From an uncultured Veillonellaceae bacterium (lineage in GTDB: Bacteria; Bacillota; Negativicutes; Veillonellales; Veillonellaceae): a stretch of 64,000 bases of DNA. Positions 1 to 10,373 of this stretch are shown here, in pieces. Position 1 is the first letter of the stretch. The number at the start of each line of letters is the position of its first letter. The position numbers were made by a program, and so were the translations under genes. A model generated the notes under the pieces. It made no database searches and was not told the origin of the DNA. It saw only the letters and a program-made list of their open reading frames with translations. Location of the stretch: NCBI GenBank assembly GCA_945867815.1, contig CAMBIX010000004.1, positions 124,001 through 188,000 on the forward strand, written 5' to 3'.

Positions 1-18
1 TCTATTTAACATACCTTA

Positions 19-777
19 TTATAACATAGATTGTAAAAAAGCTTGTGTTCGCGGCGACTGCGGATGGTCAAAGACCTCTTCTGGACGCCCCTCTTCTTGA
101 ATCAATCCATCCGCCATAAATAAAACCTTATCAGCTACTTGCTTAGCAAAAGCCATTTCATGGGTCACAATAATCATCGTCATATTTTCTTCTGCTAGTT
201 GTTGAATCGTCCGCAAAACTTCTCCTGTAAGTTCTGGATCCAATGCTGATGTAGGTTCATCAAATAGCATAATATCTGGATTCATGGCCAAAGCTCTCGC
301 TATGGCCACCCGTTGCTTTTGTCCACCAGATAAACGGGACGGATACTCGTCTCGTTTATCCCATAAACCGACTTTTTTTAATAACCGTTCAGCAATGGGC
401 AAGATATCTGCTTCTTTCATACCTTTTACCATCTTAGGAGCTATTAAAATATTCTCAAGGACCGTCATATGAGGAAAGAGATTAAATTGTTGAAAAACCA
501 TGCCCATACGAATCTGCAAAGCCCGCTGCGTCTTCTTATCTGCATAGACAGCCTTCCCATCAGCCCCTGTTTTAACCAAGCATAAGCCATCTACCATAAT
601 CGTACCCTTATCAATCGTTTCTAATTGGCCAAGGCAACGCAGAAAGGTAGACTTGCCTGAACCAGATGGACCAATAATAGAGATGACTTCCCCCTTATTT
701 ACTTCCAAGGACACATCTTTTAATACGACATTGCCCTTAAAGCTTTTTTCTATATGCTGCATACTAATAAAACTCAT
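19..777 (-). CDS. Amino-acid ABC transporter ATP-binding protein (GlnQ/HisP type)
   Basis: The ATPase subunit of a polar amino-acid importer, which powers uptake from the cytoplasmic face of the membrane. Visible motifs are Walker [10 protein letters not shown] near residue 37, the Q-loop MVFQQFNLF near 94, the signature LSGGQ at 150, Walker B MLFDEPTS at 171 and an H-loop His near 207. The length of about 252 aa is normal for the family. Two ATGs stand in tandem; the second (777) sits 7 nt after AGGAG and is preferred. It is the last gene of a three-gene unit with the permease and the binding lipoprotein. Substrate (Gln, Glu, Arg, His or Cys) cannot be told from the sequence. Confidence 0.95.
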   Translation of the reverse strand: MSFISMQHIEKSFKGNVVLKDVSLEVNKGEVISIIGPSGSGKSTFLRCLGQLETIDKGTIMVDGLCLVKTGADGKAVYADKKTQRALQIRMGMVFQQFNLFPHMTVLENILIAPKMVKGMKEADILPIAERLLKKVGLWDKRDEYPSRLSGGQKQRVAIARALAMNPDIMLFDEPTSALDPELTGEVLRTIQQLAEENMTMIIVTHEMAFAKQVADKVLFMADGLIQEEGRPEEVFDHPQSPRTQAFLQSML

Positions 778-787
778 CATCTATCTC

Positions 788-1441
788 CTATTCATCATAA
801 ACAGCATACCGTTTTTCTAGATAGCTGAATACCCGCGTTAATACAAAGGTCATAAGCAAATAAAAAACACCGGCTACAAAGAAAGCTGACGTATCAAAAT
901 CACGCTGTACAATACCACGCATAATACGAAGAATATCATTCATAGCTAATACATAAACAAGAGAAGTATCCTTTAACAAATTAATTGTTTCATTAGCCAA
1001 AGGCGGCAATACGCATTTAATAACTTGCGGAATAATAATCTTCCGCATGGTCTGAAAATAAGTAAAGCCTAACACCTTAGCCCCTTCATACTGGCCTTTA
1101 GGAATGGACTGAATCCCTCCACGGAAGACTTCACACAAGTAAGCCGCATAATTCATAACAAAAGCGACAATCGCTGCCGTCGCATCATCAAATTGAATGC
1201 CAATATAAGGAATAAATGGCAGGCCATAATAAATAAATAGCAACTGTAACATCAGCGGTGTACCCCGCATAATGTACACATAAATAGCTACAATACGGGC
1301 TAACACTCGCAACTTAGACATACGAATCATAGCCAAAATCATACCGCCAGGTATAGATAAGACTAATACAACACAAAACAAAGAGACGGTTACCTTTAGG
1401 CCTTCGGCCATAACCGGAACAATTTGCGCTAAATACTCCAT
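788..1441 (-). CDS. Amino-acid ABC transporter permease (HisM/GlnP type)
   Basis: An inner-membrane permease of about 217 aa with several hydrophobic segments. The EAA-type cytoplasmic loop (GAKVLGFTYFQTMRKI, near residues 118-133) would dock with the ATPase encoded next door. The family usually works as a homodimer or heterodimer; only one permease gene is present here, so a homodimer is inferred. It ends just upstream of the ATPase start and begins 28 bp after the binding-protein gene, which fits one transcript. Confidence 0.93.
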   Translation of the reverse strand: MEYLAQIVPVMAEGLKVTVSLFCVVLVLSIPGGMILAMIRMSKLRVLARIVAIYVYIMRGTPLMLQLLFIYYGLPFIPYIGIQFDDATAAIVAFVMNYAAYLCEVFRGGIQSIPKGQYEGAKVLGFTYFQTMRKIIIPQVIKCVLPPLANETINLLKDTSLVYVLAMNDILRIMRGIVQRDFDTSAFFVAGVFYLLMTFVLTRVFSYLEKRYAVYDE

Positions 1442-1469
1442 TACTTATTGCCTCCCACAACATATATCG

Positions 1470-2297
1470 CTATTTACTAGCTGGCTCTTCAAAGGCCTTC
1501 TTATTAATTAAATCCGTACTACCAAACCATTTCATAGCCAAACGGTCAACTGTACCGTCCGCCATCATTTCTCGTAACACTTCATTAATCTTTTGCTGCA
1601 ATACAACATCATCCTTACGGAAACCAACCGCATCATAGTCACTGCCATACGTTTGTTTTAAGGCTCTAAAAACGCCTGGTTTCTTATTCATCGTGTATTG
1701 ACCTACAACGCCATCCACAACAAGGGCATCAATACGCCCTACCTCTAAATCCATAAAGCCATTAATAAAGTCACTGTACTTTTTAACTTCTTTAATCTTT
1801 TTCGTAAATGGATCTTTCTCTAAAACCGTTTCCCCCGTACTTCCCTGCTGGGTACCCACAATTTTACCTGCTAGCTGTGCCTTTGTCTGAATCGGCGAAT
1901 TGGCCCGCACAACAATCAATTGCTTATCATCCAAATAAGGAATAGAGAAGAGGATTTTCTTTTCTCGTTCTGGTGTAATAGTAAGACCATTCCACAGCAC
2001 ATCAATATGATGACCCATAAGTTCTAATTCTTTGCTGTCCCAGTCAATAGTCTTAAACTCTACGTCCATATGAGCACGACGAGCCGCCTCTCTCGCCATA
2101 TCTATATCAAAACCAATCAATTGACCTTTTTTATTCCTAAATCCCATAGGTGGAAAATTATCATCCAAGCCAATAATAATCTTACTTGGCAACTTGCTAT
2201 CTGCCTGCTTATCCGCTGCTACTGACCCACACCCTGATACAACAAAACAAAACAAAAGACCTAAGAGGCCTAGCAAGGCTAATCGTGCCCACTTCAT
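1470..2297 (-). CDS. Amino-acid ABC transporter substrate-binding lipoprotein
   Basis: An extracytoplasmic type II periplasmic-binding-fold protein of 275 aa that delivers a polar amino acid to the adjacent permease. The N-terminus is a lipoprotein signal with lipobox VVSGC (Cys23). The mature part carries the family hallmarks IGLDDNFPPMGF and GFDIDMAREAA near residues 42-72. It is the first gene of the operon, with a GAGGGGGA ribosome site and a good promoter at 2336-2364. The ligand is not evident. Confidence 0.93.
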   Translation of the reverse strand: MKWARLALLGLLGLLFCFVVSGCGSVAADKQADSKLPSKIIIGLDDNFPPMGFRNKKGQLIGFDIDMAREAARRAHMDVEFKTIDWDSKELELMGHHIDVLWNGLTITPEREKKILFSIPYLDDKQLIVVRANSPIQTKAQLAGKIVGTQQGSTGETVLEKDPFTKKIKEVKKYSDFINGFMDLEVGRIDALVVDGVVGQYTMNKKPGVFRALKQTYGSDYDAVGFRKDDVVLQQKINEVLREMMADGTVDRLAMKWFGSTDLINKKAFEEPASK

Positions 2298-2335
2298 ACA
2301 AATCCCCCTCTGTTGCTAACGTATGTATATGATGT

Positions 2336-2364
2336 ATTATACTTTATCATACTAAATTCGTAAA
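2336..2364 (-). promoter_or_regulatory. Promoter of the amino-acid ABC operon
   Basis: On the minus strand the sequence reads TTTACG, a 17-bp spacer, then TATAAT, about 40 bp upstream of the binding-protein start. The call rests on consensus match only. Confidence 0.7.
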
Positions 2365-2660
2365 GGACAAAAAGGGCACCCTTTTCCTTTTCCCTTCCTC
2401 CCAGTCATAAAATAACAGCATCTTTGACAACGCTATACACACATCAAAATGGGCCTGTCTGATCCCCAATATACACATACAAATGAAAAACGAGCACATG
2501 CAACCCATTAAAGAGCCTTACTACTGAAAAGACATGTTTCCTCATAGTCTGATACTATCGTAAGGCCTCCTACGTAAGTATTCCCTTTCCTCAACTAACC
2601 TCTCTCCTTACTTGTTATAAAATGAAAGCCTATACTACAATACATCTCTTCTAAATACAA
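2365..2660. other. Gene-free stretch between the ABC operon and the 2736-3203 gene
   Basis: No open frame with a ribosome site was found on either strand. There is a short AAAAGGG/CCCTTTT hairpin near 2370-2387. Otherwise I see nothing recognisable. Confidence 0.5.
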
Positions 2661-2663
2661 AAG

Positions 2664-2729
2664 CAGGGTGTCTATCTCTCACAGTGAGCCTTACGCTAGT
2701 ACCAGCTCACGAGGGAGATAGACACCCTG
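2664..2729 (-). terminator. Long hairpin downstream of the glmS-trpS transcript
   Basis: The arms 2664-2678 and 2715-2729 are perfect 15-bp complements, with an inner GTGAGC/GCTCAC pairing at 2684-2689 and 2705-2710. On the minus strand the stem is followed by CTTTTGTATTT. It sits directly after the 2736-3203 gene and probably ends that transcript, although the T-run is weak and the structure is larger than a usual terminator. Confidence 0.6.
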
Positions 2730-2735
2730 TCATCA

Positions 2736-4189
<1,454 letters not shown>

Positions 4190-4204
4190 CTATCCCTACC
4201 TCTT

Positions 4205-6034
4205 TTATTCAACAGTTACTGATTTGGCTAAATTTCTTGGTTTATCTACATCAGCCCCACGCGTAATAGCCGCATAATAAGCCAATAGTTGTAATGGTAT
4301 AACAGCTAAGATTGGTTCCGTAAAGGAATCCGCTGCTGGCACTAAAATGGTATGATCTACATACTTTTCTAATTCGGTATCCCCTTTAACACCAATACCG
4401 ATAACAATAGCGTCACGAGCCTTAACTTCCTTAACATTGCTCATCATTTTTTCACGCACATCATCTTGCGTAGCTAAGGCTATAACAGGTACGCCCTCTT
4501 CAATTAAGGCTAAAGTACCATGTTTTAACTCTCCGCCAGCATAGGCTTCTGCGTGAATATAGGAAATTTCCTTTAACTTCAAAGCTCCTTCCATAGCAAC
4601 GGCATAGTCGATGGAACGACCTAAGAAGAAGGCATCTTCCTTAAAGCCATAATGTTTAGCAAAAGCCTTAATATCATCAACAGTTTCAAAAATTTCATGA
4701 CATAAGGTTGGTAATTCCTTCAAATTTGTTAAAATGTGTTTTTCTACTTGACCGTCAAGACGACCATTCAACTGCCCTAAGTAATTAGCTAATAAAAGCA
4801 AAGCCACCAACTGAGTCGTATACGCCTTCGTCGAAGCGACAGCAATTTCTGGACCCGCCAAAGTATAAATAACTTGATCTGCTTCACGAGAAATAGACGA
4901 ACCAACTACATTAGTTACGGCTAAGGTTTTAGCACCTAGGCGTTTTGCTTCTTTTAATGCCGCCAAGGTATCACTTGTTTCACCCGATTGACTAATAACA
5001 ATCGCTAATGTATGTTCATCTGTCAAAGGATTACGATAACGATATTCTGATGCAATATCCACTTCAACAGGAATACGGGCTAATTTTTCAATATAATATT
5101 TAGCCACTAAACCTGCATGATAAGCGGTACCACAAGCGGTAATCAAAATACGATTGATATTTTTTATGGTATCTGGCGTCCAGTTTAATTCTTCATAAAC
5201 AACCTGACTATTATCATCGGTAATACGACCTGTTAAGGTATCACGAATAGCTTTTGGTTGTTCATAAATTTCCTTTAACATGAAATGTTCATAGCCGCCT
5301 TTTTCAGCAGCTTCTGCATTCCAAGATACATGAAAGACTTCCTTATTAACAGGATTACCGTCTCTATCTGTAATCGTTACCGAATCCTTCATTAAGACCG
5401 CCACTTCACCATCATTCATAATATAGGTGTCACGTGTATGATTAATAATAGCGGGTATATCTGAAGCAATAAAATTTTCACCCTTACCAAGACCAATAAC
5501 TAGCGGATTATCTTTTTTGGTACAAATCAAACGGTCTGGTGCTTCTGCACACATAATAACTAAAGAATATGACCCTTCTATACGATTTAGCATCCGCCGT
5601 ACCGTACCTTCAAAGTCACCATCATATAAATCAGCCAACAAGTGAGCCACCACTTCTGTATCGGTTTCTGATTTAAAGTGATAGCCTTTTTTCATCAATT
5701 CTTCTTTAATTGGCAAGTAATTTTCAATAATACCATTATGTACAACCGCAAATAAGCCCTTTTCATCTGTATGAGGATGAGCATTCATATCCGATGGACG
5801 CCCATGCGTAGCCCACCGCGTATGACCAATACCAATATGTCCCGGATTAGGATTTTCCTTAACAAGAGCTTCCAAATTGGCTAAGCGGCCAACTCGTTTT
5901 TGCACCTTAATCTTACCTGCATTCGCTACGGCAATCCCTGCTGAATCGTAGCCACGATATTCTAACTTAGACAAGCCTTCCATCATGAAGGTCGATGCGT
6001 CTTCAAAACCTATATATCCAACAATACCACACAT
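4205..6034 (-). CDS. glmS: Glutamine--fructose-6-phosphate aminotransferase
   Basis: Makes glucosamine-6-phosphate from fructose-6-phosphate and glutamine, the first committed step to UDP-GlcNAc and the cell wall. The correct start is the ATG at 6034, because the mature enzyme must begin MCGIVGY with Cys2 as the glutaminase nucleophile, and AAGGAGG lies just upstream; a longer frame to 6061 is not the start. N-terminal GATase 2 domain is followed by two SIS sugar-isomerase domains, and the protein ends DKPRNLAKSVTVE as the family does. About 609 aa. It is preceded by a glmS ribozyme. Confidence 0.98.
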   Translation of the reverse strand: MCGIVGYIGFEDASTFMMEGLSKLEYRGYDSAGIAVANAGKIKVQKRVGRLANLEALVKENPNPGHIGIGHTRWATHGRPSDMNAHPHTDEKGLFAVVHNGIIENYLPIKEELMKKGYHFKSETDTEVVAHLLADLYDGDFEGTVRRMLNRIEGSYSLVIMCAEAPDRLICTKKDNPLVIGLGKGENFIASDIPAIINHTRDTYIMNDGEVAVLMKDSVTITDRDGNPVNKEVFHVSWNAEAAEKGGYEHFMLKEIYEQPKAIRDTLTGRITDDNSQVVYEELNWTPDTIKNINRILITACGTAYHAGLVAKYYIEKLARIPVEVDIASEYRYRNPLTDEHTLAIVISQSGETSDTLAALKEAKRLGAKTLAVTNVVGSSISREADQVIYTLAGPEIAVASTKAYTTQLVALLLLANYLGQLNGRLDGQVEKHILTNLKELPTLCHEIFETVDDIKAFAKHYGFKEDAFFLGRSIDYAVAMEGALKLKEISYIHAEAYAGGELKHGTLALIEEGVPVIALATQDDVREKMMSNVKEVKARDAIVIGIGVKGDTELEKYVDHTILVPAADSFTEPILAVIPLQLLAYYAAITRGADVDKPRNLAKSVTVE

Positions 6035-6057
6035 TGAGGTATCCTCCTTATTCACTA

Positions 6058-6220
6058 ACAATCTAACCCCGTGTGATTCCCTTTGTCCCAGCCATCACTG
6101 TCTGTCTTTGTCAATCACTATCGATTCGGGTTAATCGGAAGGCATCCGCTGACAAACTCGATACTCCTTCACCTCGTCTACTGTCCCAAGAGCCTTTGGT
6201 CAGTACTTGCGCTATTCGCC
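6058..6220 (-). ncRNA. glmS ribozyme/riboswitch in the glmS leader
   Basis: The minus-strand leader shows the conserved glmS ribozyme core: AGCGC at the cleavage region (self-cleavage expected between A6213 and G6212), then GACGAGGTGAAGGAGTATCGA and GCGGATGCCUUCCG. A 3' GTGATT...AATCAC pairing follows just before the glmS ribosome site. The class senses glucosamine-6-phosphate and cleaves its own mRNA, which leads to mRNA decay, giving feedback control of glmS. Identified by eye against the known consensus; 3' domain limits are approximate. Confidence 0.93.
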
Positions 6221-6281
6221 TTTACGAATTAGGAAACTCCTTTCTATAGGTTACGGCTCATCTGAATTTTACACTCGACTT

Positions 6282-6311
6282 ATTATACTGAACTATAAGA
6301 AATTTTGTAAA
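6282..6311 (-). promoter_or_regulatory. Promoter of glmS
   Basis: TTTACA, 18-bp spacer, TATAAT on the minus strand. It would start transcription near 6275, about 60 nt ahead of the ribozyme cleavage site, so glmS has its own promoter separate from glmM. Confidence 0.75.
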
Positions 6312-6345
6312 GGCTTATCAGTAAAAAGACGCCTTTAAAAACAAA

Positions 6346-6446
6346 AGTTTATAAAAGTAAATAGAAAGAGACTCCCCTTAGCCACTTTACAAGCTTTCCC
6401 TAAAAGAAGTCCCCCTATAGTATTTACTTTCTCTCGTTTATAAACT
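6346..6446 (-). terminator. Terminator-like long inverted repeat after glmM
   Basis: AGTTTATAAAAGTAAATA at 6346-6363 is the imperfect complement of 6421-6446, and the minus strand continues into TTTGTTTTT. The roughly 55-nt loop is unusually long. It probably ends the cdaA-glmM transcript. Confidence 0.55.
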
Positions 6447-6449
6447 AGC

Positions 6450-7808
6450 TTACTCAACTAAGCCTTGCTCACGACCAATGCAATCAGCAACCGAGCGACA
6501 AATCCGTTCCAATTCACCTTGGTCACTACCTTCAGCCATAACACGAATTAATGGTTCTGTACCAGATGGACGAACAAGAATGCGTCCATTCTCCCCTAGT
6601 TCTGCTTCGGCTTCTGCAATGCTGGCTTTAATTAAGGCATTATCTTCCCAGCCCGCCTTAGTAACTACATGCACATTAATTAACACTTGCGGATATTTCA
6701 CCATTAAGGCAGCTAATTCGGATAAAGGCTGTTTCTTTTCCTTCATAATCGACGCCATCTGTACAGCTGTCACTAAGCCATCACCTGTACTATTATAATC
6801 AAGGAAAATAACATGACCTGACTGTTCACCACCAATAGAGTAATTCTTTTCACGCATACGTTCCAATACATAGCGGTCACCAACAGCTATTGTACAAGAT
6901 TCCATCCCTAACTCATGAATAGCCTTATGAAAACCAATATTACTCATAACAGTAGCTACTACCATGTTATCACGAAGACGACCCTGTTCTTTTAAATGAC
7001 GTGCACATAAAAGCATAATTTGGTCACCATCTAAAGCCTGTCCTTTTTCATCAACTAAAAGGCAGCGGTCAGCATCGCCATCATTAGCAATTCCTACATC
7101 AGCTCCATGAGCGACAACGGCAGCCTGCAAGCCTTCCAAATGCGTGGAACCAGCATTTTCATTAATATTAACCCCATCTGGATTTACATTAATTGGAATC
7201 ACTTCAGCCCCTAAACCACGCAACACTTCTGGTCCAACGATAGAAGCCGCTCCATTAGCACCATCATAAACAATTTTTAAGCCATCTAAAGAAATATCTG
7301 TTGTAGACTGTACAAATTGTGCATATTCATGAGCTAATTCAGCTTCCCATTTTATCCGACCAATATCAGCACCTGTTGGGCGTTTTAGTTCATTTTCGGC
7401 ACTCTTACGGCATAATTCTTCAATGCTATCTTCCACTGCATCTGGCAATTTAAATCCTTGCCCATCAAAGAATTTAATCCCATTATCTGGGAATTTATTA
7501 TGAGAAGCAGAGATAACAACACCGCCATCCCATTCATGTTTACGCACCAAATAAGCCACCGCCGGCGTAGGAATAACCCCAGCAATAACAACATCACCAC
7601 CAGCAGAACAAATACCTGAAGCAATAGAACTTTCTAACATTGCTCCGGAAATACGCGTATCCCGTCCTATTAAGAATACTGGGCGTTTTTTACCAGAAGC
7701 TTGCTGAATATAAGTCGCAGCGGCTCTACCTAAGTGATAAGCCAATTCTGGCGTTAAAAACTCATTAACAACCCCACGTACACCATCAGTTCCAAATAAA
7801 CGTTCCAT
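6450..7808 (-). CDS. glmM: Phosphoglucosamine mutase
   Basis: Interconverts glucosamine-6-phosphate and glucosamine-1-phosphate on the route to UDP-GlcNAc. The 452-aa protein has the phospho-acceptor loop SASHN with Ser102, the metal loop DGDADR at 243-248, the sugar-binding loop GEQSGH at 327-332 and the C-terminal phosphate loop RPSGTEPLIRV. It begins 2 bp after the FAD dehydrogenase gene with an AGGAAAGGA site. It belongs to the conserved cdaA-cdaR-glmM set; in other firmicutes GlmM binds and inhibits the diadenylate cyclase CdaA. Confidence 0.98.
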   Translation of the reverse strand: MERLFGTDGVRGVVNEFLTPELAYHLGRAAATYIQQASGKKRPVFLIGRDTRISGAMLESSIASGICSAGGDVVIAGVIPTPAVAYLVRKHEWDGGVVISASHNKFPDNGIKFFDGQGFKLPDAVEDSIEELCRKSAENELKRPTGADIGRIKWEAELAHEYAQFVQSTTDISLDGLKIVYDGANGAASIVGPEVLRGLGAEVIPINVNPDGVNINENAGSTHLEGLQAAVVAHGADVGIANDGDADRCLLVDEKGQALDGDQIMLLCARHLKEQGRLRDNMVVATVMSNIGFHKAIHELGMESCTIAVGDRYVLERMREKNYSIGGEQSGHVIFLDYNSTGDGLVTAVQMASIMKEKKQPLSELAALMVKYPQVLINVHVVTKAGWEDNALIKASIAEAEAELGENGRILVRPSGTEPLIRVMAEGSDQGELERICRSVADCIGREQGLVE

Positions 7809-7810
7809 TG

Positions 7811-9430
7811 TTACATTCCTTTCCTCTCCTGCAAGGGTGCATATTGTCGCATCATCTGCAAAGCCATTTCCGCACCATCTAATGCTGCACTCATTATACC
7901 ACCCGCATAGCCAGCCCCTTCACCCATAGGATATAAGCCCTTAGCACTAGGCGATACGCCTTGTTCATCACGCTTAATCCGAAGAGGGGCTGACGTCCGT
8001 GTTTCTATACCTGTCATACATACTTCAGGCCTATCAAAGCCCTTAATCTTACGACCAAAATAAGGAATAGCCTCCTCTAAGGTATCCGTAACATAACTAG
8101 GTAGGCATTGATGTAAATCAGCCCACACAACCTTAGGCCGATAGGTATATACTAGCGTTTCATCAGCATGATTCTTAACTATATGCGCTAAAAAATCACC
8201 AATCGTCTGTATAGGTGCTGCGTACGTTGCACCGCCCAATTGATAAGCTTTGGCTTCCCACTCTCGTTGAAAAGCCATACCGGCCAAGGGATGGTCACCA
8301 TAATCTTCTGGGCCAACTGTTACAACCAAAGCACTATTAGCCACACCACTATTTCTAGCATAAAGGCTCATACCATTCGTCACTACATGCCCCTCTTCAG
8401 AGGCGCTTGCCACCACTTGCCCACCAGGACACATACAAAAACTATAGACCGTTCGTTTTTTGTCTTTAGTGTGATAGACTAAGGCATAATCGGCCGCCCC
8501 TAAGCCTAGAGTTTCTCGATTATCGACTCCATATTGAGCCCTATCAATCATGGTCTGCTTATGTTCAATCCTTACGCCCACAGCAAACGATTTAGCTTCC
8601 ATAGCTATGTGCCGCTTATAAAGCATCTCATAGGTATCACGGGCACTATGACCTAAGCCTAAAAAGACCACACTCGCAGGAATCTGCTCTGTCCCATTAA
8701 TAACAAGCCCCATCACTTGCCCATTTTTGACTTCTATATCCGTTACCTTAGCTCCAAATCGGACCTCACCGCCCCAGGCAATAACCTGTTGCCGTAACTG
8801 CTTAACCATATGTCTAAGCACATCCGTTCCTACATGAGGCTTGTATTTATATAAGATTTCATGAGGGGCTCCAAAATCAACAAAATACTTAGTAATCTCA
8901 TGAAGGCGTGGATGCGTCACCCGCGTTGTCAACTTACCATCAGAAAAGGTGCCTGCACCGCCTTCTCCAAATTGTACATTAGATTCCGGCTTAAATTGAC
9001 CTGTCCGCCAAAAAGCTTCTACATCACTGGTCCTCGTATCTACATCTTGTCCCCGTTCCAACACAAGTGGCCGATAACCTTCGCGTGCCAAATACAAAGC
9101 CGCCAACATACCGGCTGGACCAAAGCCAACCACAACTGGCCGATGGGCTAACAGTTGATTCCCTATCTTTACCGCTTCTGGCTCTTGCGGAGAAAAATAA
9201 GATATATTTTTCTCTTTATCCACCCACTTAGCCAGCGCCTTTTCTTTTTCAACTTCTAGCAAGAGCGTATATACAAAAGTAATCTGCGGTTTACGCCTCG
9301 CATCTACCGCCTTACGAACAAGATGTATAGCTTGTATACGCTTATGCAGGCGCGGGTATTTTCGCTCTAGTATCTCCTTAAGCGAATGCTTGTTTTCTAC
9401 ATTCACTCGTAAATTAATGACTCTCAGCAT
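7811..9430 (-). CDS. FAD-dependent dehydrogenase of the COG2509 type
   Basis: A predicted flavoprotein of about 539 aa. An N-terminal basic domain of around 85 residues precedes a Rossmann FAD motif VVGFGPAGMLAALYLA near residue 102; further conserved segments are QFGEGGAGTFSDGKL and the C-terminal GEGAGYAGGIMSAALDG. This uncharacterised family is widespread in firmicutes and I know of no established substrate. ATG 9430 with AGGTG six bases upstream is preferred over the GTG at 9439. The gene overlaps the end of ybbR and abuts glmM, so it sits inside the c-di-AMP/glmM operon. Confidence 0.9.
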   Translation of the reverse strand: MLRVINLRVNVENKHSLKEILERKYPRLHKRIQAIHLVRKAVDARRKPQITFVYTLLLEVEKEKALAKWVDKEKNISYFSPQEPEAVKIGNQLLAHRPVVVGFGPAGMLAALYLAREGYRPLVLERGQDVDTRTSDVEAFWRTGQFKPESNVQFGEGGAGTFSDGKLTTRVTHPRLHEITKYFVDFGAPHEILYKYKPHVGTDVLRHMVKQLRQQVIAWGGEVRFGAKVTDIEVKNGQVMGLVINGTEQIPASVVFLGLGHSARDTYEMLYKRHIAMEAKSFAVGVRIEHKQTMIDRAQYGVDNRETLGLGAADYALVYHTKDKKRTVYSFCMCPGGQVVASASEEGHVVTNGMSLYARNSGVANSALVVTVGPEDYGDHPLAGMAFQREWEAKAYQLGGATYAAPIQTIGDFLAHIVKNHADETLVYTYRPKVVWADLHQCLPSYVTDTLEEAIPYFGRKIKGFDRPEVCMTGIETRTSAPLRIKRDEQGVSPSAKGLYPMGEGAGYAGGIMSAALDGAEMALQMMRQYAPLQERKGM

Positions 9431-10373
9431 TATCTGCACCTGTTAACTTCTTACTAATATCAATCTTAATATGCACTCGACTTGGGTTAGCTGTTATATC
9501 ATCACCTAAGACTAAACCATAATCACCTTCCAAAGACGATGTCAACCCCCATATAGGAATATCAATGGTCTTAATATCAGATAACCCTTTTATAGCTGAC
9601 TCTTTGCCACCTACACTGATTTGTGCTGGCGTTATAGTTACCTGTTTAACTTCATAGCCGTCAGCTACACTACCAACTAAATTAGGGGTAACCTGTAAGA
9701 GTTTAACAGCTCGTATTTTTTCTAAATCTAACTGCGCTTGCCCTTGATGCGGTGTTACCGTAACGCCTTCCACTTCATGCCCTCTGCTATCGACAGCAAT
9801 CAAAGTACCTGATGTACTAAAAGCTTCCGTATGATTCGTCATATTAACACGCAGCATAATATGCGCCACTTCATTCACTAAATGTTTAGCCCCGCTAATA
9901 GTAGCCACTTTAGGTACCAGATTAATATTCTTAACAGCTATATTATCTGGCGTTTTCCCTAACTGCATAACCTCCACTGGCATTTCCTTAACCTTAAAAT
10001 CATCCACGGTAATTGTTGCCGTATCTGGATCAATGGATTCAACCGCCATACCACTTGGTGGTGTAAAATGAATTGGTACATTCTGCTGCCCCGTTGACAC
10101 ATCAGCCAAATCAACATAGGCCTTCATTGTCGTTGGATTTAAGGATAAAACGGTATTTCTAGGTCCTTGTAAATGAACTTTTACCGTCTTAGGCATGTCT
10201 TCTATTACATACCTAGAGCTTAAATTCTGTACCTGTACGGGCACGGTATAAGTCACATCTGAAATCGGATTTTGTTCTTTCATAACAAAAAACCAAAGAA
10301 CAATAGCGCCTACAACGGATAGGATTTTAGCTGGCCAATGATTAAGTAGACTATGTATTAAACGCATTACCAT
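9414..10373 (-). CDS. cdaR: YbbR-domain protein, CdaA regulator
   Basis: A membrane-anchored extracytoplasmic protein of 319 aa. One N-terminal transmembrane helix (ILSVVGAIVLWFFVM, near residues 17-31) is followed by repeated beta-rich YbbR domains with motifs such as PVQVQNL, VKVHLQGP and VKVTLQG-like segments. In firmicutes CdaR (YbbR) binds and modulates the diadenylate cyclase encoded just upstream. Its ATG overlaps the cdaA stop (TAATG). A second in-frame ATG two codons later is an alternative start. Confidence 0.93.
   Translation of the reverse strand: MVMRLIHSLLNHWPAKILSVVGAIVLWFFVMKEQNPISDVTYTVPVQVQNLSSRYVIEDMPKTVKVHLQGPRNTVLSLNPTTMKAYVDLADVSTGQQNVPIHFTPPSGMAVESIDPDTATITVDDFKVKEMPVEVMQLGKTPDNIAVKNINLVPKVATISGAKHLVNEVAHIMLRVNMTNHTEAFSTSGTLIAVDSRGHEVEGVTVTPHQGQAQLDLEKIRAVKLLQVTPNLVGSVADGYEVKQVTITPAQISVGGKESAIKGLSDIKTIDIPIWGLTSSLEGDYGLVLGDDITANPSRVHIKIDISKKLTGADNAESH

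Noticed and set aside
9439-9439. GTG start for the FAD dehydrogenase
   Set aside because: The ATG at 9430 has a better-spaced ribosome site and fits family starts.
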